From: Ahaetulla prasina
Lineage: Eukaryota; Chordata; Lepidosauria; Squamata; Colubridae
Direction of reading: 5' to 3'
Length of the DNA stretch: 64,000 nucleotides
Assembly: GCF_028640845.1 (NCBI RefSeq)
Contig: NC_080541.1
Location: 176,370,002 to 176,434,001, forward strand
Part shown: positions 1-10,916 of the stretch, piece by piece
How positions within the stretch are numbered: position 1 is the first letter of the stretch
Layout: each line of letters starts with the position of its first letter
Made by a program: the position numbers and the translations under genes
Notes under the pieces: generated by a model
The model's input: only the letters and a program-made list of their open reading frames with translations
The model's database searches: none
What the model was told of the DNA's origin: nothing

Positions 1-128
1 TGACGGTTTTAATTTGGCCATTATTGAATATGTATTTTAAATTGATACTTTAATTGTGTATATTTAAATTGTTTTAACTTTGGCTGTACACCGCCCTGAG
101 TCCTTCGGGAGAAGGGCGGTAGAAAAAT

Positions 129-161
<33 letters not shown>
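1..161 (+). mobile_element. 3' end of an L2 LINE, with (TAAA)n tail
   Basis: This is the 3' untranslated end of an L2 retrotransposon; the rest lies before the window. It ends in the squamate L2 signature: a GC-rich hairpin at 91-119 (outer stem CCGCCCT/AGGGCGG, inner TCC-TTCG-GGA) followed by an AAAT/TAAA repeat to 161. The same terminus occurs at 44644-44672 and, reversed, at 6368-6397. It carries no coding sequence. It abuts the right half of a MITE, so it probably inserted into that MITE. Confidence 0.85.
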
Positions 162-164
162 AGT

Positions 165-339
165 CAATGGGGAAGCCAGATTCACTCTACAACCATGCAA
201 CTAACTTAACAACTGCAATGACTCACTTAACAACAGTGGCACAAAAAGTTGTAAAATGGAGCAAAATGCACTTAACAAATGTTTCACTCAGCAACAAAAA
301 TTTTGGACTCAATTGTGGTCGTAAGTCGAGGACTATCTG
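165..339 (+). mobile_element. MITE fragment, Tigger-like family (right half)
   Basis: This stretch matches the right half of a short repeat family also present at 18196-18561, 26386-26695, 51488-51864 and 61111-61310. Diagnostic pieces are CACTTAACAA blocks and a terminus close to GTCGAGGACTACCTG followed by TA (here GAGGACTATCTG). A TA target duplication and this type of end suggest a non-autonomous Tc1/mariner (Tigger-like) transposon; that family name is inference. The left half is absent, probably because the L2 at 1-161 inserted here. Confidence 0.65.
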
Positions 340-341
340 TA

Positions 342-1117
342 TTGCAGATATACTGTATCTAATACATTTGCAAAATTAGGCTATTGACTGAGCTTATGAA
401 GCATGTGACAATGTTATTAATACAGATGCCCTTGTTACTGGTCTGTCTATAGACAAAGTTCAAGGTCCTATCCATCTTTGGATTTGGTCACATGATAAAC
501 CTTACGGTTCTTCCCAAACTTAAGAAATCTATCTGGATTCTAAACTCATTGGAGGAACAATTTCTGAAGATGTGAGAATGAACCTTCTTGGGCTTCACTA
601 AGCCATAGTGGCTAACGATAGCCACTATGACCCTAGTTCATTAGTGATAGAAAGACTTAAATACAAAAATGAATAATAAAGGAAGAATTGTTAGGAAGTA
701 TTTATTTGGATTGCTTCGTGGCTGCTGCTGTGTAGCTGATTAAGCCTGCTCATTTAGAATCTGAGCATGATTTTATAAATAATTACTTGTTAAGATGTTG
801 AAACAGGGTCAGGGCATGCAGGAAATGACCAAGCAATATTAATTTTCAGAAGTTGTTCTGTAAGCAGAAATGTGATGCCTGATAAAATCACCACTTCACT
901 GACTGCTTGATGTCTCCTATTGGAAATCTTCAAAGATCCAAATTTACCTTCATAGAAATGAGAAGGGGAACAGGATGAGATGGAAGTAAGGAGGCGGCTG
1001 TCCTGGATAAGATCACAATTTTCTTCTCTTGTGATTGTGAGGCTTATCAGTGTTTAACTGATGCATCTCTTTTCCATGTCTCTGAAAGTTCATCTCCTTT
1101 CTGTCTGTTTCTTTCAG
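342..1117 (+). other. ERI3 intron, distal part with splice acceptor
   Basis: No gene or recognisable repeat is seen apart from the 3' splice site. The last 25 bases before 1118 are pyrimidine-rich and end in TTTCTTTCAG, a strong vertebrate acceptor. Confidence 0.6.
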
Positions 1118-1209
1118 AGAGTTGATGAGTGGATGGCAAAGGAAGGCCTTTTGGATCCCACGGTCAAGTCTATTTTTGTTACCTGTGGAGATTGGGACTT
1201 GAAAGTAAT
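1118..1209 (+). CDS. ERI3: ERI3 coding exon (exonuclease domain, third catalytic Asp)
   Basis: ERI3 is a 3'-5' exoribonuclease of the DEDDh family, related to the histone-mRNA and siRNA nuclease ERI1. The 92-bp exon reads through in phase 0 to RVDEWMAKEGLLDP followed by VKSIFVTCGDWDLKV, which I recognise as ERI3 and which appears nearly unchanged from mammals. The CGDWDL segment corresponds to the ExoII motif of the family, whose Asp binds a catalytic metal ion. The acceptor is TTTCTTTCAG and the donor is AT|GTAAGTATGG, close to consensus. The exon ends with the first two bases of a codon (AT), and the exon at 34467 starts with the G that completes Met. It is too short and too interrupted by introns to show up as a long open frame. 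Earlier exons, with the first DE motif, lie before the window. Confidence 0.96.
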
Positions 1210-1211
1210 GT

Positions 1212-3129
1212 AAGTATGGGGCACAGGTATTCATATTCTGATGATTCTTGCCTCCCTGCCAGCTTTTCTTCCTCGCTGGAACATCTGTGCATCTCGTAAT
1301 TTGGGGCTGTGTCTGAATGATATCCATATTACTAATGCATACAGCCTCTTGAATGGTCAGTTCTGACTTTACTGCAGTACTCCTCTATGTACCAGCATGT
1401 AAATATATTAGAAGCACAATATCGAAGGACCTTGGCGCTTACTTTTGGCTTGTATAAATATATAAATGGCATAAAAGTCCTGTTTCTTCTGCACCCTTCC
1501 GTTTGACACATTTCTATTCCAGGCTTTACAACTTTTGAAAATATTCTCTCTTAACTATTCAGGATGCGTGATGTAGGCAAAACTCTTTCTTTTGAGCACA
1601 TTTCAGATTAAGAGGGTCTGATCTTTAATATCAAGAAAAAAATTATTTCACAACTTAAACCAAATGTGTTTGATTGTTCCCGTGGTCAGGTTTTGTATTA
1701 GAGGACTAGAAACAACTAATATTATTATTAGGCTATTAAGATCTGGGAAATTATAGGCTGGTTTGCTTAATTTATTTTTTTCAATAATACGATGAAATAG
1801 ACACAGAAAAAGAAAAAGACAGAAAACAGGAGAAGCTTATGTCTTCAAGCAGGTTAAGTAGCTTTGTGGCCCACAAGAGATGGGATAGAGCAGTTTGGGG
1901 AATGTTAATATCCATCTTTGTTTTCTACATGCATTTTCATTTAAATGGCACAAAAGTCTTGATTCCAGATTCAGAAAATGCTATGAAAATGGCTCATTTA
2001 TTCCTTCTTTCCATTTATCTTTTTATACAACAGCTTCAGAGGCTGATGATTAGGCTGATTCCTGAGCATTGCTGGTGCCAAGTAGAAAATTCATGATCTT
2101 GTGATTCCAGCTTCTCAGAAGTAAGAAATTCAGCTACCTGTTAGTGATAGCTTGTCACTTTATTTCAGATTGGCTGTAGCAGCCTTAGTGGTATCACATC
2201 CGATTAGCTATATGTCAGAAACTATGCCTTGGCTTGAATTAGAGAGGGTTTGTTGTCAATCCTGACTTGTCTCATTTCCCCATTTACTTTTATCCATCAC
2301 TACAATGCTGAGGTTCCCCCTTAACTAATTAAGTTTGCATGTGTTTAGACACATTGCCAAATAAGATTTAGCAAAGCAGAACTGAGCTACATCTCTTTGC
2401 AAATGGGATTGATGTAGAGCTTGCAGACTGCCTCTGAGATCAAAGAAACATAGAGGGTTGGATCTACAGGATACATCACTTATACTTCTCAGTGAACTTG
2501 AATTGTTTCTAAAGGTAACCTGCAGAGGAAGCAGCCACTGCACATTTACTATACAAATTATTAAATCCTGTTACAGAACTGTGAGTTAAAATCCAGATTT
2601 GAGACTGGGATAGCATAGGATGCTGCGGTAAAATAAAGACAAAGACCACTTATTAAATAAATTGCAAGAATATTTGGGTGTCGATAACAGCTATTAAAAC
2701 ACATTTTTCAAACAATTGCAGAGGAATAAAATTATGTGCTTTTGAAAATACATGTTTTATAGTATTTTGTTTACCTATTATTAGCATTTGAAACAAATTG
2801 CAATATATGTAAGAAGGGAGGGAAATGGTTGTCTGTATTTTCAGTAGTGCCTGTTAAGGCAGGAGTGTAGACAACCTGTGGTCATAGTTTCTCTGTAGCC
2901 ACTGATGTATTTTTTTCAGGTAGTCCACTAGAGTCACCAAAAATTATGTAGCTCTTTTTCAATTGGAAAACAATTTATATACACCTTTTGGTTTAAGCTC
3001 AAACACATACAAATAAAACACACAGCCACCCTGCTGTCATTCATGGTAACACTGGTGGAAAGATTGTCATGATGGAATAACTAACAGTTGAACTCTGCCA
3101 TGATACAATATTATGGAATTTTTTAGCCT
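1212..3129. other. Intronic DNA, nothing recognised
   Basis: This is AT-rich sequence with scattered stop codons in all frames and no clear repeat, RNA gene or exon. The 85-codon open frame at 1839-2096 shows no domain and no splice context, so I do not call it. Confidence 0.5.
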
Positions 3130-3335
3130 CTCTTTATTTTTGGTAAACTCAAGGCAGAATACATATTTAAAGTTCCTCTCTCCTGTTTTCCCCATAACAA
3201 CTCTATGAGTTGGGTTATGGGGGGAGAGAGAGTGACTGGTCCAAAATCACCCATCTGTTTCTCATACTCAAAGGAAGATAGATCTCCTGGTTTCTAGCCT
3301 AGCAACTTATTCTGTGCACCAAACTGACTCTTTAA
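3130..3335. repeat. Old MIR/L2-like interspersed repeat
   Basis: The block CTCAAGGCAG, then CCCCATAACAACTCTATGAG, then GAGAGAGTGACTGGTCCAAA and TCACCC resembles a common amniote repeat with a MIR-like 'gtgactggcccaaggtcaccc' core. A second diverged copy lies at 7215-7375. The family assignment comes from memory of the motif and is uncertain (it could be an L2-mobilised SINE or another old LINE end). Confidence 0.5.
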
Positions 3336-3409
3336 TAATAACCTCATTCTCCAGGGAACAAAATAATTATTTCAAGGCAAAAGTTGTGAAAGGTTTTGGG
3401 CAATGTTGA

Positions 3410-3434
3410 TATATAGAATAGAATAGAATAGAAT
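3410..3434. repeat. (GAATA)n microsatellite at LINE 3' end
   Basis: About four copies of the pentamer GAATA stand at the 3' end of the minus-strand LINE. Such tails are known to seed pentamer microsatellites in snake genomes. Confidence 0.8.
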
Positions 3435-5028
3435 TTTATTGGCCAAGTGTGATTGGACACACAAGGAATTTGTCTTGGTGCATATGCTCTCAGTGTACAT
3501 AAAAGAAAAGATACGTTCATCAAGGTACAACATTTACAACACAATTGATGATCAATATATCAATATAAATCATAAGGATTGCCAGCAACAAGTTATAGTC
3601 ATACAGTCATAAGTGGAAAGAGATTGGTGATGGGAACTATGAAACGATTAATAGTAGTGCAGATTCAGTAAATAGTCTGACAGTGTTGAGGGAATTATTT
3701 GTTTAGCAGAGTGATGGCCTTCGGGAAAAAACTGTTCTTGTGTCTAGTTGTTCTGGTGTGCAGTGCTCTATAGCGTCGCTTTGAGGGTAGGAGTTGAAAC
3801 AGTTTATGTCCAGGATGCGAGGGATCTGCAAATATTTTCACGGCCCTCTTCTTGATTCGTGCAGTATACAGGTCCTCAATGGAAGGCAAGTTGGTAGCAA
3901 TTATTTTTTCTGCAGTTCTAATTATCCTCTGAAGTCTGTGTTTTTCTTGTTGGGTTGCAGAACCGAACCAGACAGTTATAGAGGTGCAAATGACAGACTC
4001 AATAATTCCTCTGTAGAATTGGATCAGCAGCTCCTTGGGCAGTTTGAGCTTACTGAGTTGGCGCAGAAAGAACATTCTTTGTTGTCCTTTTTTAATGATG
4101 TTTTGATGTTAGCTGTCCATTTGAGATCTTGCGATATGATAGAACCCAGAAATTTGAAGGTTTCTACTGTTGATACTGTGTTGTCAAGTATTGTGAGAGG
4201 TGGAAGTATGGAAGGGTTTTTCCTAAAGTCTACCACCATTTCTACGGTTTTGAGTGTGTTCAGTTCCAGATTGTTTTGGTTGCACCACAAGGCTAGTCGC
4301 TCGACCTCTCGCCTATATGGGGATTCGTCATTGTCTCGAATGAGACCAATCACTGTTGTGTCATCTGCGAACTTCAGTAGCTTAACAAATGGATCATTGG
4401 AGATGCAGTCATTGGTATACAGAGAGAAGAGAAGTGGGGAGAGCACACAGCCTTGGGGGGGCCCTGTGCTAATTGTACAGGTATTTGATGTGATCTTGCT
4501 TAGCTTCACCTGCTGCTTCCTGTTTGTTAGGAAGCTTGTGATCCACTTACAAGTCTGTTCCGGTACCTGTAGCTGGTTTAGCTTAGTTAGAAGAATGTCT
4601 GGAATGATGGTATTGAATGCTGAACTAAAGTCTACAAAAGGACCCTTGCATAGGTCTTTGGAGACTCAAGATGTTGTAGGATGTAGTGCAGAGCCATATT
4701 AACAGCATCATCTGTTGATCTATTTGCTCGGTATGCAAATTGCAAGGGGTCTAAGAGCGGATTCGTGATGGTTTTCAGGTAGGAAAGCACTAGCCTTTCA
4801 AAGGTTTTCATGACTACAGATGTTAGAGCAACTGGTCTGTAGTCATTCAGTTCCTTGATGGTGGGCTTCTTCGGCACTGGGATGATGGTAGAGCGTTTGA
4901 AGCAAGAAGGAACATAGCACATCTCTAGTGATTTATTGAAAATATGGGTGAAGATGGGGGCCAATTGGTCAGCACAGACTTTTAAGCAAGAAGGAGTTAT
5001 CTTGTCTGGGCCTGGAGCTTTTCCTGGC
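3419..5028 (-). mobile_element. 5'-truncated LINE, Rex1/CR1 superfamily
   Basis: The minus strand encodes the reverse transcriptase and C-terminal part of a non-LTR retrotransposon. Reading right to left: [13 protein letters not shown] (finger region, near 5000), PVPKKP and DYRPVALTS (about 4840-4890), [28 protein letters not shown] (about 4420-4455), the catalytic FADDTT (4357-4371), LKWTANI, then ITVWFGSA and DPSHPGHKLFQLLPS towards 3790. The frame is broken at least three times, so it is inactive. The 5' end stops inside the RT domain at about 5028, typical of truncated target-primed integration. The 3' end is a (GAATA)n tail. A candidate 9-bp target duplication, TATATAGAA, occurs at 3410-3418 and 5029-5037. 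Its sequence fits Rex1/Babar elements best; a CR1-L3 assignment is possible. Confidence 0.9.
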
Positions 5029-5037
5029 TATATAGAA

Positions 5038-6328
5038 ATAACAAGACAGGCAAAACGAATCTCACTGTACCCAATGAAGAGAAAATATATTATTGTTCTG
5101 GTGAGGGAAGAATCTGGAAGGGCAAAATCAGGACTTTGTGCTAGTCTCCAAAACATATCAAGAAGTGGTGGTTCGGTAAATTCAGTTGTTCTGCAGACAT
5201 ATTCTGAACTAACAGAAACTTGGAAATAGTTTTGAAGGCAAGCCTGGATACAGTGCAAGTCTGTGATCCCCGTGGGAGACTACTAAAGCATGGGAAACTG
5301 ATGGAAAGCAATTCTGCCCAGAAATAATATAGTTTACTTACTGTTACATTATTTTGGAACACTTTAGAGGCATCATTGTTTGTTAGGGGTTGATGGCAGC
5401 TATAACTATGGAGGCATTAAAATGCTCAGGCTTTGCTTTTTCCAGGTGGTGTCATGAGCTTATCTGGAATTAGAAGTGTATTGCTGGGTATTCAATTACA
5501 CCTCCCTTCTCACCATGACTATAAAACTAGAATCAATAACGAGGTGCTGATTTTGTATTCACTCTTTGCATTGGTGGATCAACATTTTTGGCTTCCCCTG
5601 ATCATCATCGATTGGACTGGCAAAGGGGAGACAGCTCTTCCTTTCCTATTCACCAGCCTTCTTTCCTTATTGAGATGCAGTATCTTTAACGAGGAAAAAG
5701 TTCCTGAGTTGGAACATCACCTTTCTGAAGGCTTGTCCTGATAAAGGCATTTCACATCAATATATCTCATGTCAAATTTGGCAAATATGAGTCACTCATT
5801 CTAAAACCTTTCTCTACTAAAGAAAGAAAGAAGTCCTTGAACAGAAAAGAGAATGAACCATATCTCACAGCTTGAATACTTCATGACAGCAGTGGATCTA
5901 ATGAGAGAGGTCCATTCATTCTGGATATAAAATGTCCTCCATTTCCATTGGCAAAGAAATACTCTTAATTAAAGAAAACCTACGTGAAGCTACAGATAAG
6001 AGACACTGCAGCTGCCAGGTTTGAAATATATGATTTGGGATTCAGTCTTGTTAAGCTTATGGAACCTTAAGCCTAAGAACAAATGGAAATGGACTTGTTT
6101 TGGTGGGAACTATTTGAGAATGGAAAGCTGGTAGGCCATGCTTTAGAGGTGATATAAGAAGCACATCTTGGAAGCCAATTTAGTGAGGGATTTACAGCAA
6201 AGTCGGAAGTTTACTCATTGCTATAAGCAATCAGTTATATAGCCCTCGTAACAAGCATTGCACCATGCTTCCTTGTAGGGCGAAATGAAAGAATTGCAGC
6301 ACAAAAACATGGCTCAATGTTACCCCCT
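5038..6328. other. Intronic DNA, nothing recognised
   Basis: No exon, RNA gene or repeat is recognised. The 102-codon frame at 5433-5741 has no domain, no conserved motif and no credible splice sites. Confidence 0.45.
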
Positions 6329-6402
6329 GTATTTTTTATTTATTTATTTATTAATCGTATTTATATACCGCCCTATCTCCCGAAGGACTCAGGGCAGTAT
6401 TT
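6329..6402 (-). mobile_element. L2 LINE 3' end fragment (reverse)
   Basis: Reading on the minus strand, the fragment has the L2 terminal hairpin (6368-6397) and the A-rich TAAA tail that appears here as TTTATTTATT. One outer stem base has changed to give a G-U pair, so the stem is still foldable. Only about 75 bp of the element are present. Confidence 0.85.
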
Positions 6403-7214
6403 TTTGGCAAATTCTGCCTTTTCCAAACAGTGTGATTGGGAAGAGATATATAGTATTGTTTTCTGAAAGACTTAATCTGAGAAAAGGATTTGAGTTTTCT
6501 ATTTGTTGCATTGTGTTACTTCCAGGAGATTGTCCTAATTGAAGAAGACCAAACTGTGGCCCAGAAGAATCAGACCTAAAATATAGCTTTTACATTGAAT
6601 TTTATGGAAACTGATACAGATGGCATTCCAATGATCATAGCTTGCCTTAAATCCAAGTATGGATTAGTCTTTTGCTTCAGGCATTTTATGTGAGTCAGCA
6701 GGCAAGCCAGTAGTTAACTATTTTGAATAGGCTGAGGAAGCTATGATTTTAGAACTTACAACAACTTATTCTCCAGGTTGCATGAACTTTATTATATGTT
6801 ATAGTCCAGACTCTCCCGTTGAAGTTCAAATTTCACCTATTTAAACAATTGTTTCATTCCATATTTTGTTCATTCTTCCTATTATCACAACATATACATT
6901 TTCATAAAAGGGTATGCATAACAAGAAATTGGTTGTGATGCTGCAACTTGTGTAAAACACATGGGGATTTGTTCATGTGTCAGTTCAGAATAAGAACCCA
7001 AGATAATTTAATAAGACAGTTATGAAGATCAATGAGACCACCAACTTCATATTTTATATATATCTAATGGCCAGAAGTATGCTGTTGGTGTATTTTAAGC
7101 AGAGTATGATGGCAGTGTTTTTTATTTGTCTTCATCTTGTCTCGTAAATATCAAATAGGCCTGTTACTATTTTACGTATATTTTAAAAAAATGAGTTACA
7201 GTTGTTATTTATTT
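6403..7214. other. Intronic DNA, nothing recognised
   Basis: AT-rich sequence without exon, RNA gene or clear repeat. Confidence 0.45.
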
Positions 7215-7375
7215 ATGTAAATATTTGTATTCTGCCTTTATTATTTTTTACAAATATCTCAAGGTAGCAAATATATCCAGCACACCTTCTTTTCTTTTCC
7301 CCACAACAACAACCCTGTGGAGTGGGTTGGACAAAGAGTGACTGGACCAGTCACCCAACTGGCTTTCAAGCTTGT
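7215..7375. repeat. Old MIR/L2-like interspersed repeat, second copy
   Basis: This shares with 3130-3335 the CCCCACAACAACAACCCTGT block followed by GGTTGGACAAAGAGTGACTG and GTCACCCAACTGGCTTTC. Divergence indicates an old insertion. The family name is uncertain. Confidence 0.5.
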
Positions 7376-8245
7376 TGTTCCAATTATACATTATATTGAT
7401 GTTCTTTTTTTAAAATTAATGTATTGTTTGTCAAACCAAGCATTTCTTTCTGAGCCAGGTTCATTCTGTGGTTTCCTTTGTACATAATTGCTTATTATGT
7501 ATTTTGATTACAATAGTAAAAACTAATACAAATTAAACTTTAACTAAAAATAGTAAGAAAGAGTGCATGAAAAAAGAATAAGAAGAAAAAGAAAAATACA
7601 TAAAGAAGTGAGTTACAAATTTCATTACAAATATAGATATGTTTATTAATTCTTCACACCGTATAAAATTACAAACAAATATCTTTTCATCTCATATCCC
7701 ATCCCTTATCTTTAAGCAAAACATCAATTTTTTAATCCTTTCAGAACAAAGTCTTTAAAGAATTGCTAGAACTTTGCAAATGAATGTGTTAACTTTGATC
7801 AAATAAACCAACTTTATATTCCTTCTTTTTACTTCTAGCAGTCTTAATCTTTAATTCATCCAAAAATTATCGTACGACTTGATTTCTCTTCAGTTTTTCT
7901 TTATCCAATCACACAAACTTCTTCAAGGGATTAAAAAAATGTCTTTTGTAAATCCAGTAAAAAAACAACAACAAACATTTTCCAGATCATTCTTTTGGTT
8001 TATCATTTGTATTTCTCTTTAATTTTTAAAAACTCCATTCTTTTGGCCTGTCATGTATAGTTCCACATTCAGTACTTTCTCTGTCTTGTCAGATAAAATT
8101 TGCTTCAGATCTGTTATTCCCTCACTTTCATCTTTTGGACATAATTTGTCCATAGAATCAGAGATCATTACTGACACTGCTGATACTCATTGAGCTACTC
8201 ATTTCTAGCTCCATTCTTCAAAGATCTCCTTTAATATTTCCAATG
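7376..8245. other. Intronic DNA, nothing recognised
   Basis: AT-rich sequence with runs of A and T; no exon or repeat family recognised. Confidence 0.4.
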
Positions 8246-8425
<180 letters not shown>

Positions 8426-8439
8426 GCATGCATGCTATT

Positions 8440-8520
8440 TATTTATGCTATTTATTTGTCAACTTTATGTAGCTGCTCATCTCACAAGTGACTCTGGGAA
8501 ACAATGATGTTTTGTGTCAC
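8440..8520 (-). mobile_element. Older L2-like 3' end (reverse)
   Basis: The segment GTAGCTGCTCATCTCACAAG followed by TGACTCTGGGAAAC is the reverse of a common older L2 3' end (compare 27228-27262 here, and the sense copy near 24310). It sits directly beside the microsatellite that replaces its tail. Confidence 0.55.
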
Positions 8521-9116
8521 TTTGTAAATCCCAATTAACAAACACCAAGCAACTTTGTAGCTTTCTTCCTTTTACTTGGTATTCTTTATTACTCTCTAGT
8601 ATCCAGTTTCTAAAATCATACAGTCACTTATCTCTGTTATGCGCCAAACCAAAATGATTCTGATTCTCAGATAGCCAAAATAATTCTGGTTCTCACAAGA
8701 ACTTAATTTGTTTTTTTATAGTTAATTCCAAAATCTTATAGTAAAAATCAATATTCAAAATTTAACTGGACATTTTATCCATTTGTAACTTTTTAATATC
8801 ATAATATTATTTAGTCTTTGCTATTTATTTCAATTTATTTAAGTTCTTAAACATGTGATTAATGTTTCACTTGTTCAAAGTTGAAAATAAAGTTAGCCAG
8901 CGATTTTTCAAACTTGTTATTCTGAGGGTTTTTAGTAGCTTTAAGATGGCAATTTTTAATAGAAAGTGATGCTTGTGAATGTGGAGTACTTTTTAAAAGG
9001 CTGCACCACAATTGCAAGCAAGAAGGTTAATCCCTTTGTCTCCCGATACTCATACCTGTGGAAGATGACTGTCCTATGGTCTCCTTGTGAGGAGCAGCTG
9101 TCCGGAGCGTAAGTGG
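8521..9116. other. Intronic DNA, nothing recognised
   Basis: AT-rich sequence with no recognised feature up to the target duplication at 9117. Confidence 0.4.
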
Positions 9117-9619
9117 GTAATCTCCAGGGGTGAAATGCTATCGGATTAGACCGGCTCGGCAGAGTAGGTAGCGGAGATTGGGGCTGGTTCAGAGAGCTGG
9201 TAGCAATCTCTAGCTGGCCACGCCTCACAACCAGTCTGCGGCCCGCAGCCATGAATGAAGGCAGGCAAGCGGAAGGCCATGTGGAAGGCAGCCCTGCCAT
9301 GCAGGGAGAGGATCTATAAAGTAAGCCAGTGCTGGCAGTGGGAGGGAGAAGGAGACCCACTGTGCCCAGCCTCAGGGGGGACCTGCAAGGCTCGCTTGCC
9401 TTTTGGGCATGGCATGCTCGACTTTTGCGCTTGGCTTCTGCAGAGCCTTTGGCTGACTGCTGCCCACTTGCTTTCCCCCCCCCCATCCCGCATCCAGCTC
9501 ATGATGGAGAATGCGCCACTTCTGGGCCAAGCCACCCACCTTCGGGTTTCTGAAGGGCAGGGTGTGCTGTGTCGCTGCCACCACCGTTGGCACCGTGGCC
9601 GCACAGAAAAACTCCACGG

Positions 9620-9750
9620 TGCAGCGCAGTTCTGGGATGGCGGGGGAGCCCAGGCAAGCTCTGCCGCTGCTACTGCTGCCGGGAGCATCCACGTGGGAGA
9701 ACTCCCCAGCGCAGCGCAGTTCTGGGATTGGGGGGGGAGCCCAGGCAAGC

Positions 9751-9785
<35 letters not shown>

Positions 9786-10375
9786 GAGCATTCACGTGGG
9801 AGAACTCCCCGGCGCAGCGCAGTTCTGGGATTGGGGGGGGGGAGCCCAGGCAAGCTCTGCTGCTGTTGCTGCTGCCGGGAGCATCCATGTGGGAGAACTC
9901 CCCGGTGCAGTGCAGTTCTGAGATAGTGGGGTGGGAGGGAGCCCAGGCAAGCTCTGCCGCTGTTGCTGCTGCCGGGAGCATCCATGTGGGAGAACTCCCC
10001 AGCGCAGCGTAGTTCTGGGATTGGGGGGTGGGGGGAGCCCAGGCAAGCTCTGCTGCTGTTGCTGCTGCCGGGAGCATCCATGTGGGAGAACTCCCCAGCG
10101 CAGCGCAGTTGTGGGATTGGGGGGGGAGCCCAGGCAAGCTCTGCTGCTGTTGCTGCTGCCGGGAGCATCCATGTGGGAGAACTCCCCAGCGCAGCGCAGT
10201 TGTGGGATTGGGGGGGGAGCCCAGGCAAGCTCTGCCGCTGTTGCTGCTGCTGGGAGGATCCACATGGGAGAACTCCCCAGCGCAGCACAGTTCTGGGATG
10301 TGGGGGAGCCCAGGCAAGCTCTGCTGCTGCCACTGTTGCTGCTGCCAGGAGCATCCCAGCAGGAAAACTCCCCGG
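9620..10375. repeat. GC-rich minisatellite, about 8 copies of 89-105 bp
   Basis: Each unit contains GGAGCCCAGGCAAGCTCTG, a short (CTG)n tract, GGGAGCATCCATGTGGGAGA, ACTCCCC and CAGCGCAGTTCTGGGATTG plus a G run. GGAGCCCAGG starts at about 9645, 9736, 9841, 9938, 10034, 10125, 10216 and 10305, giving steps of 89-105 bp. Length differences lie in the CTG tract and the G run. It lies wholly inside the hAT-like element. Confidence 0.95.
9752..9784 (+). repeat. (CTG)11 trinucleotide tract
   Basis: About eleven uninterrupted CTG triplets lie inside the second minisatellite unit; other units have only 2-4 triplets. It is within an ERI3 intron and is not coding. Confidence 0.9.
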
Positions 10376-10396
10376 CAAGGGCTCTGTTTAGACCAG

Positions 10397-10580
10397 GTTG
10401 TGTGTGTGTGTGTGTGTTTGCCTGTGTGAGAGAGAGTGAGAGACAGAAAGAGAAGGAAAGATGAAGGGGGAGAGAGAAAGAGAAAGAAAGAGGAAGGGAG
10501 ACAGAGAGAGACAAGAGAGAGAGAGAGAAAGAAAGAAAGAGAAAGAAAGACAGAAAGAAAGAGGAAGGAAGGAAGTTTAT
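10397..10580 (+). repeat. (GT)n and long GA/GAAA purine tract
   Basis: A short GT run (about 10399-10418) is followed by roughly 150 bases made almost only of A and G, in GAGA, GAAA and GGAA blocks. It is the right part of the hAT-like element's interior. Confidence 0.9.
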
Positions 10581-10849
10581 GACCACAATTGTGCCCAAAT
10601 TTTGGTTGCTAAGCAAGTTTCACCACATTTTACAAGTTGGCCACACCCACCCTGTCACATGACCACCAAGCCACACCTACCAGGCCACACCCACAGGACC
10701 GGTAGCAAAATAAATTAGATTGCACCCCTGGTAATCTCCCATTCTCTCTGTATTTAGAGAGATTCCAAAGAACTGGTCTATTTACCGGTTCTTTGATCTT
10801 TGCCATGGTCATCAGTTTGGTGTTGAGTTTTCACACAGACGTTTTCAGT

Positions 10850-10916
10850 TTGCCATGCCTCCCCTGGACATCCAGTTCATTCTCCGATGGGCTGACATGA
10901 GACTCCAAAGTATAGA
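10850..10916 (+). repeat. DIRS left inverted terminal repeat (diverged)
   Basis: CCGATGGGCTGACATGAGAC followed by TCCAAAGTAT matches the reverse complement of the right end at 14392-14457 (CGATGGGCTGACTGAGAAAC, CAAAGTATGGG). Identity falls to the left. This pairing sets the left boundary of the element. Confidence 0.65.

Larger units (their letters stand above)
9125..10730. mobile_element. Non-autonomous hAT-like element carrying a minisatellite
   Basis: The element starts CAGGGGTGAAATGC and ends TTGCACCCCTG, imperfect inverted ends of a family with at least four other copies here (35590, 51042, 59682, 62197). It is flanked by an exact 8-bp target duplication, GTAATCTC, at 9117-9124 and 10731-10738, the length made by hAT transposases. 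The right subterminal part has the family's CCACACCCAC / CCAAGCCACACC blocks. No transposase is encoded. The interior is unusually GC-rich and is dominated by a tandem repeat (9620-10375) and purine-rich simple sequence. All long open frames in it, on both strands, result from the repeat. Confidence 0.9.

Noticed and set aside
3794..4702. 302-codon + strand open frame
   Set aside because: It is antisense to the LINE reverse transcriptase, which is clearly on the minus strand with all RT motifs.
9255..10616. Long overlapping open frames on both strands (up to 354 codons, Pro/Ser/Gln- or Cys/Arg-rich)
   Set aside because: They repeat with the 89-105 bp minisatellite unit in every frame, lack domains and splice sites, and lie inside a transposon.
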